The notes beneath the pieces are model-generated. The model was given only the letters and a program-made list of their open reading frames with translations. It was not told the origin of the DNA and ran no database searches. Both the position numbers and the translations under genes were made by a program. From Homarus americanus (taxonomy: Eukaryota > Arthropoda > Malacostraca > Decapoda > Nephropidae), in the NCBI RefSeq assembly GCF_018991925.1, contig NW_024720773.1, forward strand, positions 3,403,758 to 3,467,757: a DNA stretch of 64,000 bases, given 5' to 3'. Below, one piece after another: positions 48,637 to 59,743 of this stretch (position 1 is the stretch's first letter; each line of letters starts with the position of its first letter).

Positions 48637-48859
48637 TACTTTATGGGTGATTTACGAGATTTTCAAGGGTAATTTTGACTCTAGAGTAAAGTGTTTTGGA
48701 CTTTATTCACCTGGTTCAGAATGTAACTCCCGCATAAGATGCGACACTACTATTTAAGATTCAGGAACCTATAAATCAACCAACCTGAATTTTAGAAATC
48801 ATTAATGAGCTTTTCCAGCAAAAAGCATAAATGAATGTTTGGGTAACCAGAGGGGGTAC

Positions 48860-49675
48860 TGTTACGGTCGTCTCCCCTTTCCCTCAATATTTGTTTCATG
48901 TACCCATTGTATTTAGTTTCTGTTGTTTCCCGTTTTTCTTTAGAATCAAATTTCCAAGCTTATGGTAAAGACTTTGAAAAATGTCTTGATCATTTTATAT
49001 AAGTATGTATATTAGTATTTGTTTCATTATGTAAACTTTATAGAATGTATTCTTATATTTTATACAGTTATGAAAGGCTGTAAGAAGCAGCTGTGAAGTC
49101 TAAAATGAGTTAGAAATTATATGTTGATGAAACAAGAAAGTATTGGAACATTGTTTTTGCTTTGGCGGTCTCTCTGTAGCTTGGTTGAGGAGGATAGGAG
49201 GGCCAAGCTTGTGTGGTGCACATTTATCTATTATTATCTGGGCAATTATGGATAATTATGGTGTTAACTAAAGTGTAATATGTTCATTATAGTCTAAAGA
49301 GTATTGTAGTACTGTAGTGAGAGAGCATTGTATTTGGTGGAGATAACATTATTCTGAGTGAATTTATTTGTGGCCTTTTGTATGCACATGGAAGGAGAGC
49401 ACATATTTATTATATTTTGTTGTTAAATATATTTTGTTGTAATTTTAAGGCTGTGTTTTGATTAAACCAGTTTTAATGGGAACAGTGGTATTGAAATAAA
49501 CACCTGTCAACAGTCACTTGGTTGTTAGCCAGAAATAAAGTAAGGGTCTGTGTTTAACATTTAATCTCTCTGTTAACAGAAGCTGTTATTTCAGAGTCTC
49601 CTCTGATATAATGGGCCTATGGGCTAACTATACATCCTCTAGTGAATCCTAGAAGAGGGTGTGAAAGTTGTAACA
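48860..49675 (+). mobile_element. Gypsy-type 3' LTR (816 bp), rest of element lost
   Basis: Begins TGTTACGGTCGTCTCCCC and ends GAAAGTTGTAACA, so the termini TGTTAC/GTAACA are inverted. A purine tract (AGAGGGGGTA, 48849-48858) sits directly before it, where the plus-strand primer of a 3' LTR belongs. AATAAA at 49495-49500 lies inside. The flanks GTAC and GTGC are not identical, which is expected if the left flank is internal element sequence. About 200 bp upstream (48640-48859) may be the 3' end of the internal region; no gag or pol is recognisable. Confidence 0.7.
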
Positions 49676-50357
49676 GTGCATAGGTTTATTATATGGAAAC
49701 CAGGTATTGTAGGGGTGTGCTACCAGCGCCACCTACCAATCCAGGCTGTTACTACACTAGTGTTTACCGCCTGTCTTTGAACATTGTGATCTGTGCTTTA
49801 CTATATTGCTCTGTATATTATTGATCGCTGTGCATCGTTCCTATTGCTGTGCATCGCTGTTATTGTTGTGACTGACGTGTTATTGAGTACTGTGCGGACT
49901 GTTCACTACCCTGTACTATTGTGATATTGTGTAAATTGATTGAACTTCGTAATTATGTCAGGTAAGCATACTGCTTGGAGGTGAAGCTTGGCATTATATA
50001 GCTTTTAACATGGACTTGGTGAGTGTTGCTTTACTGTATGTAGTGTACTGTACAGTATTACACCATAATTTCCCACATCCTTCCTGCCCTGCCCACTGCG
50101 TTGGTTTCAAACAAACGATGGGAGATGGGAACATTTTGGCGGTGGCGGCTGTGCAGTAGATTTTTCACCAGATTATTTATGGTAAATAAATAATTTCATC
50201 ATGTTCTCGCATTTTTTTAAATACTCACTGTAATGATAAGAACATTTGTGAAAAAAATTAAATGAAATTTAACAACTCATTTGTGTAATGTTGGGTTAGC
50301 TTCCTAAGAAATACCGTAAGTTTGATCTATCAGCCCAGCTGGAGATCAGATGCCATT
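49676..50357. other. Unrecognised intron sequence
   Basis: TG/CTG-rich stretch at 49730-49970 and a short CTGTA motif near 50045. No open frame or terminus assigned. The sequence before 50358 may belong to the rearranged Tigger that continues after the hAT insertion. Confidence 0.4.
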
Positions 50358-50365
50358 GTCTAGAA

Positions 50366-50765
50366 CAGGGGTCACCAAACTACGGCCCGCGGGCCGGATC
50401 CGGCCCGCAGCGTCAGTTCATCAGGCCCGCCGACGGTACTTGAATTTGCTTGATAAAACGTATGGAACACGAGACGTCATGATACAATTTAAATTTAAAT
50501 ATTATGTTTAGAATACTAGGAGATCTTCACGCGTGCGGAGACCTCCTGACTGCTATGTGCCTTAAATTTACTATTTTCAATTTTAAATTATTGTATCTAG
50601 ATTTTCTTGTTCCATGACTAACATGGAATGCTAAACTTAGTTTTTCGTCTTTTTTCCCAGAGCTTTCGTTCTGGCTTGCAAGTATTGAACAGAATGATTA
50701 TGCGGCCCGCGCTCGTCATTCTTTCATTTATCCGGCCCACTGTGAAAAAAGGTTGGTGACCCCTG
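50366..50765. mobile_element. hAT-type MITE, 400 bp, intact ends
   Basis: Terminal inverted repeat CAGGGGTCACCAA at both ends (left followed by ACTACGG, right by CCTTTTTT), flanked by a perfect 8-bp duplication GTCTAGAA (50358-50365 and 50766-50773). Subterminal CGGCCC/GGGCCG motifs cluster at both ends (GCGGGCCGGATCCGGCCCGC near 50388). The 8-bp duplication and CAGGGGT ends are hAT hallmarks. No coding region; non-autonomous. Confidence 0.93.
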
Positions 50766-50984
50766 GTCTAGAACAATAATTTTAACAAGGAAAAAATTAC
50801 TGTACAACCAATCAAACTTTCACGAAGCTCGGAGTTGACTTGAGACTAGACTCATATTTTTTCTGCATTTTGATACATTTTTTCTTGTTTTGGATTATTT
50901 GTGAGAGAATTTTCTCATTATTATTTATCTGTGTGTGTGTGGCTACACATATTAATGTTATTGTTGTTGCTGCTGCTCCAGAAA

Positions 50985-51475
50985 TTATTTGTCTTGTGAG
51001 GAGAAAACAGTGCCTGGCTTTAAGGTTGCTAAGGACAGACTTAATGTGGCTCTGGGGAGGGGGAGGCAATGTTGAGGGGGATGCTAAGCTGAAGCCGCTC
51101 CTTGTGTATCACTCCGAGAATCCCAAAACTTTGAAAAACATCCACAAGTCCAGCCTTCCAGTCTATTGGAAGTCCACACCTAAGGCCTGGGTGACTACCC
51201 TCATTTTCTATGATTACATTTATAATTCCTTGTCACCGTTCATATCACGGTACAAAGCCTCTTGCCACTTACACACTATACCACTGCACTGCTCCAGCCC
51301 CTTGATCAAGGTGTCATAGCCACATTTAATGCATACTATACACGCCGTGTGATGGCGTAGCTGTGACAGAAACAGACAGTGTTAGATTGTCTGTACGAAA
51401 CTTCTGAAAGTCCTACAACATCAAGAAAGGCCTTGACAACATCACACAGTCCTGGGAGGAATTGTCACCTGCTAC
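50985..51475 (+). pseudogene. Tigger-type transposase, catalytic half, plus strand
   Basis: Readable phrases GGNVEGDAKLKPLLVYHSEN, PKTLKNIHKSSLPVYWKST, PKAWVTTLIF and, after a deletion, PLDQGVIATFNAYYTRR (51300-51350) belong to the second half of a pogo/Tigger DDE domain. The Asp-Asn block (LDNAxGHP) is deleted. It meets, head to head, the N-terminal half on the opposite strand (51465-51835). Confidence 0.8.
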
Positions 51476-51835
51476 CTGGTGGGCATTTTCTTTCATTATA
51501 AGCTCTTTCATCAATATTAAAGACTTGTCTGGCTGAATAGTCTCCCTGCTGGAGCCTGTCCCTCAGCCCATCAGGAAACGTGCTTGCAGCCTCCTGGTAG
51601 GCACTTGCAGCTTCCACAGTTACCCGAATGTTATGCAGGTTAGCACACTTCCTGAATCTGTCGAACCATCCATGGCTGGCAGTGAAGTCACGAGTATTGA
51701 AGGAGGAGGTGGCTTTCTCCCTCAGAGACTTCTCCATGATCAGTGCCAGGCTGAAGGGACAGTTCCTCTGCTGGCTGTCTTTAATCCATACGCTCAATAA
51801 GCACTCCATTTTCTTTAGCCTGGGGTCAGGCCCTA
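51465..51835 (-). pseudogene. Tigger-type transposase, DNA-binding half, minus strand
   Basis: Minus-strand frame with LSVWIKDSQQRNCPFSLALI, ATSSFNTRDFTASHGWFDRF, NLHNIRVTVEAASAYQEAAS and RQVFNIDERAYNERKCPPGS. This is the CENP-B-type HTH followed by the first catalytic FNxDE motif. It ends where the plus-strand catalytic half begins, so one transposase gene has been broken and one half inverted. Its upstream end abuts RTE copy B. Confidence 0.82.
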
Positions 51836-54776
51836 AAATAACCTGCATAAAAACCCAACCTGACTGTGCAACCGCACTCAGCAAGGTCATCCTTATGCGG
51901 TAGAAAACACAACCAAAATCATAGATCCAAACAAAAACAAACCAAACAACCTCTTATGGTCGCTGGTCGCTGCATGGAATGCCAGGATCCTTCGGGATAC
52001 TGGCACAAATGCGCGTCCTGAAGAGGAACTGCCCGTGTGGCAAAAGAGCTGGCTAGGTATAACATCGACATAGCAGCCATCAGTGAGTCCCGGCTCCCAG
52101 ATGAGGGCCAACTCACAGAACGGGGGTCTGGCTATACCTTCTTCTGGAAGGGTAAGCCTGCTGTGGAGAGAGACTGCTTTGCCATCCGCCAATGCATCCT
52201 ACACAGGCTAACTGAAATGCCTATTGGGATCAACGAGCGCCTCATGACGCTTCGAGTCCCACTGAATCACTCACGTCATGCCTTCTTAATCAGTGCATAC
52301 ACCCCAACACTGGATGCAGAGGATGACATCAAGGAGGCCTTTTATGCTGACCTCGAAAGAGTGCTAACCTCTATCCCCAGAGAATACAAGGTTGTGCTCT
52401 TTGGTGACTTCAATGCCAGAGTTGGCAGAGATGCTAACATTTGGCAGGGAACCATACGGAGAAATGGACTAGGCAAGTGTAATCCCAACGGCCTACTTCT
52501 CCTCAAGTGTGATGCTCACAACCTCACTATCACCAATACCTTGTTTAGGCAGGCCAACAAGTTCAAGGGTTCATGGCAACACCCACGATCCAAACACTGG
52601 CATCTCATTGGCTATATCATTGTCAGAGAAATAGATCGCTGAGATGTCTTTATCACCCGTGCCATGAATGCCTCAGACCACTGTGACACTGATCATCGAC
52701 TTGTCAGATCCAAGCTCTCACTTCACGTCGCCCCAAAATGGTGAAGGCAGCAAGCCTCCAGAAGAGGTTTTAATACTAAGCATCTGGAGGCAGGAACTTC
52801 GCAATCTAAAGAACGACAGGCTTAAAAATAAAGCATGTGAAGCACAAAAACTTGCAGATCAGCACAAGATGCGCATATTTTTCATTTCCACTGAAACATT
52901 TTATGGGCCAGTTACTCGTGGCACATCCCCTCTCCGCTCATCTGATGGTAACTTCATAATTAAAGACGATGAAGGCCTCCTTTAGCGCTGGAAATAGCAC
53001 TACCATTCATTGCTCAACCGAAACACCGATGTGGATGTCCTGACTACCCAGTAAGTCCCTCAGCTATCCTCCATCCCTGGAAGAGGTAGCTACTGCCATC
53101 CAACAGATGAAAAAGAACAAAGCCTCAGGGCCTCATGGAATCCCAGCCGAGGTGTATAAAGCAGGAGGACCTCTGCTTACCAGCAGTCTCCACTCTCTCC
53201 TGGAGAATACCTGTATATGGGAAAAGGAGAAAATTCCCCAAGCTCTTAAAGACGCCTCCATTGTCATTATCTATAAGACTATGGCAACTACCGTGGGTTC
53301 TTGCTGCTCTCCGTAGCTGGCAAGTTTATCGCCTAAGTTCTCCTAAACAGACTTCTTCCTGAGGCGGAAAACTTCCTCCCAGAATCTCAATGCAGCTTTA
53401 GACCAACACGTGGCACCACCACTGACATGATCTTTGCTGCCCGCCAGATACAGGAAAAGTGCAGAGAACAGCATCGTGACCTGTACATGGCTTTCATCGA
53501 CCTAACCAAGGCCTTCGACTCGGTCAACAGGGAAGCCCTCTGGTAGACCCTCAGCCGTTTTGGGGGCCCACTAAAATTCATCACCATTGTGAGGCAACTC
53601 CACGATGGCATAAACGGCAGTGTCCTGCACAATGGCACCCAGTCAGAGTTCTTCCCCATCCAAACAAGGGTTAAACAAGGGTGTGTGCTAGCACCAACTC
53701 TCTTTTCCATTTTCTTGGCTGCCTTCCTTACTCGTGCCAGTGCCAATTTAGCCAGCGGCGTAAACATCGAGCACCGGGTGAAGGGGGGGAGGGGTCTTTT
53801 TAACATAAGACAACTCCAGGCAAGAACAAAGATGTCGGCAGCTTCCATTACTGAACTTCACTATGCAGACGACCTCACTCTTGTTGCTTACACTGAACAC
53901 GACCTACAGAAGATCCTGAACACCTATGCAGATGCGCATACACACTTCGGCCTTGAGGTGAATGTACCTAAGACTCAGATTCTCTTTCAACCTGCTCCTG
54001 GTTCAGACACACCTCCACCATCCATCCAGCTTAACGGTACTACCCTCTCTAATGTTGCCCACTTTCAGTATCTCGGCTCCCACCTGTCCACCACCGCAGA
54101 CATTGATGAAGAGATTCAGCATCGGATCAGATCTGCATCTCAAGCTTTTGGCAGACTCCGAAATCGTGCCTTCAGCTGTAGGGAGCTGAAATTATCTACA
54201 AAGCTGCACATATATCGAGCAGCGGTCCTCCCCACCCTGCTATATGGCAGTAAGACATGGGTCACATACAGGAGGCACCTCAGGGCACTTGAAAACTTTC
54301 ACCAACGTAGACTACGCTCCATCCTCCGAGTTCGCTGGGAAGACAAGAGAACAAATGCCAGTATTCTTCGTAACACCAACTGTAGGAACATTGAGGCTAC
54401 CATTATCCATGAGCAACTACGCTGGACTGGCCATGTTACCCGCATGGACGACAGTAGACTGCCAAAGCATCTACTTTATAGTCACTAAACGAATAGTAAA
54501 CATAACGCCGGCGGGCAATTGAAAAGGTACAAGGATAGTCTTAAGACAAACCTGAAAAGTGCCAAATCGACCCCCTCACCTGGGAGTCGATTACTCAACA
54601 TCGTAACGCTTGGAGGAGCACCATACAAGAAGGTGTCAATGCTTTCGAGTTAACCCGACTGCAAAACGAGGCAGACAAGCACCAACACCAGAAAGACGCT
54701 GCCACAGCCCCTCCCGCAGTAGATGGAGCCCTCCACATGTGCAACGGATGTGAATGATGCTGCGGTCCAGTATCGG

Positions 54777-54778
<2 letters not shown>
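51836..54778 (+). pseudogene. RTE/BovB-like non-LTR retrotransposon, copy B
   Basis: Endonuclease region: IDIAAISESRLPDEGQLTER, MTLRVPLNHSRHAFLISAYT, REYKVVLFGDFNARVGRDAN, NGLLLLKCDAHNLTITNTLF (52037-52600). A frame break and a deletion near 52790 remove about 0.29 kb present in copy A. The RT region is open from 53589 to 54488: NGTQSEFFPIQTRVKQGCVL, SITELHYADDLTLVAYTEHD (catalytic YADD near 53870), LYGSKTWVTYRRHLRALENF, RWTGHVTRMDDSRLPK. Upstream RT fragments MKKNKASGPHGIPAEVYKAG (53107) and FIDLTKAFDSVNREALW (53500) are separated by stops. Its 3' end passes into a CT microsatellite at GTATCGGCCTCT (54778). It sits in the F-box-gene intron about 80 bp from the exon at 54862, antisense to the gene. 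Confidence 0.9.

Positions 54779-54857
<79 letters not shown>
54774..54857. repeat. (CT)n microsatellite beside an exon donor
   Basis: About 40 CT units. On the gene strand they read (GA)n and start 5 bases after the exon/intron junction (CAACAG/GTACTGAGAGAG). It grew at the 3' end of RTE copy B, where copy A has CGGCCTCTTTAG. Confidence 0.95.
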
Positions 54858-54859
<2 letters not shown>

Positions 54860-54861
54860 AC

Positions 54862-55071
54862 CTGTTGGATCTTTATGGTGGTGGCGATGGCGTGTATGTC
54901 CCGCAGCCTCCGGGAGTGTTGCTCCCACAAGATGGTGGAGCCAAGTTTGTTCCCCCAAAGGTAATCTTCTAGTCTTTTCCGCAGCTCCTGAAGGAGGTGT
55001 TGAAGCACGTGTACATTCTGTTGGCTGCTGGTGACCTCGTGAGCTACCTCCTCTAACATACCAAACAGCAT
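54862..55071 (-). CDS. Fbxo25/32: F-box protein FBXO25/32 family, central helical exon
   Basis: 210-bp exon (70 codons, phase 0 at both ends) between the acceptor GTCATTCCATTACAG/ATG and the weak donor CAACAG/GTACTG. It encodes MLFGMLEEVAHEVTSSQQNV, then HVLQHLLQELRKRLEDYLWG, then a W-containing helix and IKIQQ. In vertebrate FBXO32 the same position reads NILEKVV..VLEDQQN..LI.ELLQ.L and continues through a W-containing helix to NNIQ, just before the F-box. The ATG at the exon start is therefore an internal Met and not the start codon: the family has about 160 residues upstream, which I could not find in 55072-64000. Splices in phase to 41042. Confidence 0.88.
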
Positions 55072-55376
55072 CTGTAATGGAATGACATAGTTGCAGACAG
55101 TCTCTCATGTGCTGCACCAAGGTTCACTGTACCAAAACCTTTAGTTAAGAATTTTAGGAGAACTTTTATAGCTTTTTCCTAAGTAATAATGAAAATATGA
55201 TAAACAGTTCAGGGATTTTATACTACAGGCACCAGTGTTAATACAGGTATCTCTCTGTAATGATGGGGATGTGTTCCTGTTAAACCTCATGTTAAGTGAG
55301 ATTATCACCACATGAGGGATAACAGTGAAGCACCGACAACATGTTCAAACAGCAGGGCGGTAAACTCTGAGAACAG
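55072..55376. other. Upstream intron sequence
   Basis: Contains ACAGGTATCTCTCTGTAATG near 55243 and TGAGGGATAAC near 55313, resembling Tigger-type ends (compare ATGAGGGATACCTGTACTT near 58610), but no element can be delimited. No exon recognised. Confidence 0.35.
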
Positions 55377-55536
55377 TACTGTACCGTACTGTACTGTACT
55401 GTTCTGTTCTGTTCTGTTCTGTACTGTACTGTACTGTACTGTACTGTACTGTTCTGTTCTGTTCTGTTCTGTTCTGTTCTGTTCTGTTCTGTTCTGTACT
55501 GTACTGTACTGTACTGTACTGTACTGTTCTGTACTA
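55377..55536. repeat. CTGTA/CTGTT pentanucleotide array, part 1
   Basis: About 30 pentamers with two blocks of CTGTT. Interrupted at TA (55535-55536) by a 215-bp mariner-type MITE. Continues at 55752. Confidence 0.95.
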
Positions 55537-55751
55537 TCAGGGTGTCCCATAGGTTTCCATACAACGTATAACCAACGCCATTACAAGCATAACTCCAGCT
55601 GTGCTTGAACGTGTTCTTCAGCAGTGGAGGACACGCATTGAAGAGTGTTTTCAACAGAATGGTAGTCATGTTGAGCATATTATATAAATAAAAATGGATT
55701 TTCATATAAAATTTATTTTTCCTATGTATGGAAATATATGGGACACCCTGC
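55537..55751. mobile_element. Mariner-type MITE (215 bp) inserted in the pentamer array
   Basis: Termini CAGGGTGTCCCATAGGTTTC and (reverse complement of the right end) CAGGGTGTCCCATATATTTC, with TA on both sides. Internally a plus-strand piece reads TPAVLERVLQQWRTRIEECF then QQNGSHVEHII and a stop, the C-terminal end of a mariner/IS630-type (DDE_3) transposase. It is an internal-deletion derivative keeping the last ~35 codons. Confidence 0.85.
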
Positions 55752-56918
55752 TATACTATACTATACTATACTATACTATACTATACTGTTCTGTTCTGTA
55801 CTGTACTGTACTGTACTGTACTGTACTGTACTGTACTGTACTGTACTATACTGTTCTGTTCTGTACTGTACTGTACTGTACTGTTCTGTACTGTACTGTA
55901 CTGTACTGTACTGTACTATACTGTTCTGTACTGTACTGTACTGTACTGTACTGTACTGTACTGTACTGCACTGTATTGTACTGTACTGTTCTGTTCTGTA
56001 CTGTACTGTACTGTACTGTACTGTTCTGTACTGTACTGTACTGAACTGTACTGTACGGCACTGTACTGTACTGTATTGTTCTGTTCTGTACTGTACTGTA
56101 CTGTACTGTACTGTACTGTTTTGTTCTGTTCTGTTCTGTACTGTTCTGTTCTGTTCTATACTGTACTGTACTGTACTGTACTGTACTGTACTGTACTGTA
56201 CTGTTCTGTACTGTACTGTACTGTACTGTACTGTACTGTGTTGTGTACTATACTGTACTGCTACTGTACTGTACTGTACTACTGTACTGTGTACTGTACT
56301 ACTGTTCTGTACTGTACTGTACTGTACTGTACTGTACTGCTCTGTTCTGTACTGTACTGTACTGTACTGTACTGTACTGTAATGTACTGTTCTGTTCTGT
56401 TCTGTACTGTACTGTACTGTACTGTACTGTACTGTTCTGTACTGTACTGTACTGCACTGCACTGCTCTGCTCTGTACTGTACTGTACTGTACTGCACTGC
56501 ACTGCACTGTTCTGTACTGTTCTGTTCTGTACTGTACTGTTCTGTACTGTACTGTACTGTACTGTACTGTTCTGTTCTGTTCTGTACTGTACTGTACTGT
56601 ACTGTACTGTACTGTTCTGTACTGTACTGTACTGTTCTGTTCTGTACTGTACTGTTCTGTACTGTTCTGTACTGTACTGTACTGTACTGTACTGTACTGT
56701 ACTGTACTGTACTGTACTGTACTGTACTGCACTGCACTGTACTGCACTGTTCTGTTCTGTACTGTTCTGTTCTGTTCTGTTCTGTTCTGTTCTGTACTGT
56801 ACTGTACTGTTCTGTACTGTACTGTACTGTACTGTACTGTACTGTTCTGTACTGTACTGTACTGTACTGTTCTGTACTGTACTGTACTGTTCTGTACTGT
56901 ACTGTACTGTACTGTACT
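55752..56918. repeat. CTGTA/CTGTT pentanucleotide array, part 2 (1.17 kb)
   Basis: About 230 pentamers. The left edge is pure CTATA, then CTGTA with interspersed CTGTT, CTGCA and rare CTGAA or GTGTA. Frames up to 398 residues are open on both strands because neither the pentamer nor its common variants create stops. None is a gene. Confidence 0.97.
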
Positions 56919-57483
56919 CCATAATGATAATTTTAAACACATTTGTTATGAACAGTTTCAAAGTTAATGATTAATTTATAAACACCAAACTTCTATATAA
57001 ACGATGTGATTCAGAGTTAAACATTTTAGTGAACAAAACTGATACATAGCATAACATAAAATACAATAGCACATATTTTATGTACAAAAAATAGCTCCTT
57101 CCACACTCAAACTATCATCTGGGTTGACGTGACACAGTTCAGCCAGGCAGCCAACCAGCTGACTCAGAAGCATGTGGCTGCTGCTGCCCTGCACTGTGTG
57201 TATGCCACAATGTCTATAGGGGAGGAAGTCAGGGACCAAGGCTGAGCTGGCAATGCAGTTACAGCCCACTGCCTCTATAAATACATTGACGCCATACACA
57301 TACTGTACATCCATACTCTTAATTTTTTTTTCATAGTTTCATACAGTACCATATTGTGTTTTCTTTTTTTCTAAGCAACGTTAGAGTGTTGTAATGATTT
57401 TTTCATAACTTTTAGTTTCATTACATGTAACAATGGCAGCATGCCATCTGACAGGCCAAATCATGCACAGTTTTTTCCCCTTA
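56919..57483 (-). other. A+T-rich sequence with an unidentified minus-strand open frame
   Basis: The minus frame 57314-57078 (78 residues, containing FIEAVGCNCIASSALVPDFL and SSSHMLLSQLVGCLAELCHV) has protein-like composition and a possible acceptor (CTCCCCTATAG) inside, but I recognise no family and no donor. It is not the missing N-terminus of the F-box protein. Confidence 0.25.
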
Positions 57484-58527
57484 CAGTAGAACATCATTTT
57501 AAAGCGATTCGATTTAAAATTATTGGTTTCAACCGGCACGCAAAATTAAGGACAATTTATTAATTTAAAGCGAATCTTTCCTATTTTACCCTGGTCAATC
57601 TGGCGCATCATATGGAAATACACACTATTTTAAAATTCGCGCCTAATGTTTCCCACCAGACACTTCTCTGGGCACACGACAAGGCTGCCTGCCCACACCC
57701 TCACACATCCTCAGTTCTCACACTGAGGCTCTAGTGAACGGATATATTGTGTGACTCTATCTCCTTCTACCACGTGCATCAACCATCGCCACTATGTCCA
57801 AGAGGCCAACCACTACATCATTAACTACCCCAAAGACCAAGAAATCAAGAAAAGCAATTACACTGGAGCAGAAAATCATGGTGCTGGAAGCACTCCAGCG
57901 AGGAAATGGTGCTTCAAGTGTGGGGCGCCAATTTTGACAGTGATGTGGATAATGAGCTGGTCGAGTTGGGCTCTGCATCTTCAGAGGATGAATTGTCTAA
58001 CTAAAGTTGAGTGAAAATTTATTTTTGATAGAATAAAGTAATTAAAAAGTAAGTTGAGAGGTAGGGATGGAGTGCAAGAGGCAGATGGAGTGAGTCAGGC
58101 GAGAGGTGGGTGGAGTGAGTCAGGCGAGAGGCGGGTGGAGTGAGTCAGGCGAGAGGCGGATGAGGTGAGTCAGGCGAGAGGCAGATGGAGTAAGTCAGGC
58201 GAGAGGCGGCTGGTGAGTGGCACCAGTGTGACCACCCTCTCACATCAGCTGATCTCTAGTAAACAGACCATTTCACATCCCTTAATTTTAGCCGTGTTGA
58301 TTTATGAGTGTTTGTTTTAACATAATACTACAAAAAACAATGTTTTGTTTATTCTAGGAAATGGGCTGAGGTGCATCTGGGTAGACTCTCAGTCTTTATT
58401 AGTATTTTGTGTTTCTCTCAAATACCAAACTAAATTATTTCATTGAAACAATACTTCGATTTAGTGCGAATTCGGTTTAAAGTGACGTCTCTTGGACCAT
58501 ATCTCGTGTTATATTGACGTATTACTG
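57484..58527 (+). mobile_element. Tigger-type element (1,044 bp), internally deleted, TA duplications
   Basis: The left end TA/CAGTAGAACATCATTTTAAA and right end (reverse complement) TA/CAGTAATACGTCAATATAAC give a short terminal repeat CAGTA.xAC.TCA with TA on both sides. Inside, the ATG at 57794 begins MSKRPTTTSLTTPKTKKSRK, then AITLEQKIMVLEALQRGNGA, a psq-type HTH start. The frame then meets TGA and joins the acidic C-terminus ELVELGSASSEDELSN (stop 58002-58004), so the whole catalytic domain has been deleted. AATAAA follows near 58032. A G+A-rich ~25-bp repeat lies at 58055-58215. Confidence 0.8.
58055..58215. repeat. ~25-bp minisatellite inside the Tigger element
   Basis: Six units of GGAGTGAGTCAGGCGAGAGG(C/T)GG(G/A)T with small changes. 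Confidence 0.85.
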
Positions 58528-58529
58528 TA

Positions 58530-59619
58530 CCAGTGAGTGAACCTGTCGCTAAACTGAATTTTGAGTTAACATTCAGTGAGAAAGGGAGTCAAATTTTTTT
58601 ATCATTAAATGAGGGATACCTGTACTTATTTCACTAACCTACATCATTATACTCCATCACTCACAATGTTGTTAAGTGTACAAATAATGTTTGAGTGTGT
58701 CATCATTCTCCTACAGTCACCATATAACTTACTCCTCAAACTCAGGTGAAGACAAGTAGACTCTTTCTTCACTCACACCACCACACACAGTCAGTTGCCT
58801 CAGTGTACAATGTCTCCTCATGTAATATGTGGCAAAGTGAATAAAAGACAATTTTTGTGTACTGTCTTGTTAAATTTCATAAGGTATATAATAAAGGTGT
58901 AGAGTTATAAGAGAAAGTGTGGCAAGAAAAGTTTGGGGTGAGAATATTGTCGGCAACACACAGGAGTGATGGCAACATTCACCCCAGGGATACAAAGTGG
59001 ATACACTATTTATGATGATGCAATAACTCATCAGGGCTCCGGCATGGGAATTTTTTTTATAGACTATAATTATCGCCAACTACAGAATGTAAATCAATAT
59101 ATTGGTACAGCAATATATTAATCATAGACGTTGAAGTAGCATTTCATACTGATCACTTTGTTTCAAATCTCAGCCGGTTTCTTGTATAAAGTTGATATAT
59201 ACAGTAATGTGTTGAAGAAAACACACCTTCTTGGAATCACGTTTACTCTGCGTACTGTACATGTTTTGGTGACTCACTCACTAAAGTATTCCACTGTTTA
59301 TTAATGACTTATAATCATTGTGTACAACAAATATTGTCATTAAAAACCCGTATTATGGCATTTTTAGAAATTTTCGGGAAGTATTTTTTGTTGGAACTTC
59401 TCTCAATTTTTATAATGACAATCTTTGGGAAAATGTGATCCAATTTGTGAAAATTAATTTACCAGAGGTTTTCAGGAAAGGAACCCTTTTGTAAACTGGG
59501 AAATGACCATATTGTATACTACTTATACCTTGTTATATGTTGCCTTCCTCTACGCTGTTTATACGATGATGAAAAACACTGACAACAGCACAAGAGAAAT
59601 GTGACCAAATTAAATTATA
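58530..59619. other. A+T-rich sequence, possible old transposon end
   Basis: ATGAGGGATACCTGTACTT near 58605 resembles a Tigger-type end. A 69-residue minus frame at 58870-59079 shows no motif. No gene supported. Confidence 0.4.
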
Positions 59620-59743
59620 TACAGTAGAACCTCGATAAATCGAACTAATTGGAGCAGACCCTAGTCTGAAAAATGCGAAAGTCCGAAAAAAGCGAATACC
59701 TGTACAGTATATGAGGAGAGGGGGGGTTGGGAATTGGAGATAC

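Noticed and set aside
48856..49679. Solo Gypsy LTR with a 4-bp duplication
   Set aside because: The flanks GTAC/GTGC differ and a purine tract precedes the LTR, which fits a 3' LTR of a truncated element better.
54595..55120. Start codon of the F-box gene at 55071 (ATG at exon start)
   Set aside because: An acceptor with pyrimidine tract lies directly before it and the family has about 160 further residues upstream, so this Met is internal.
55728..56942. Open frames up to 398 residues on both strands (Tyr/Cys/Thr/Val/Leu or Ser/Thr/Val/Gln/Tyr)
   Set aside because: Pure translation of a CTGTA pentamer array; open in several frames on both strands at once, with no domain or start context.
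57078..57314. Missing N-terminal exon of the F-box gene
   Set aside because: On the right strand and upstream, but the residues do not resemble the FBXO25/32 N-terminus and no donor follows.
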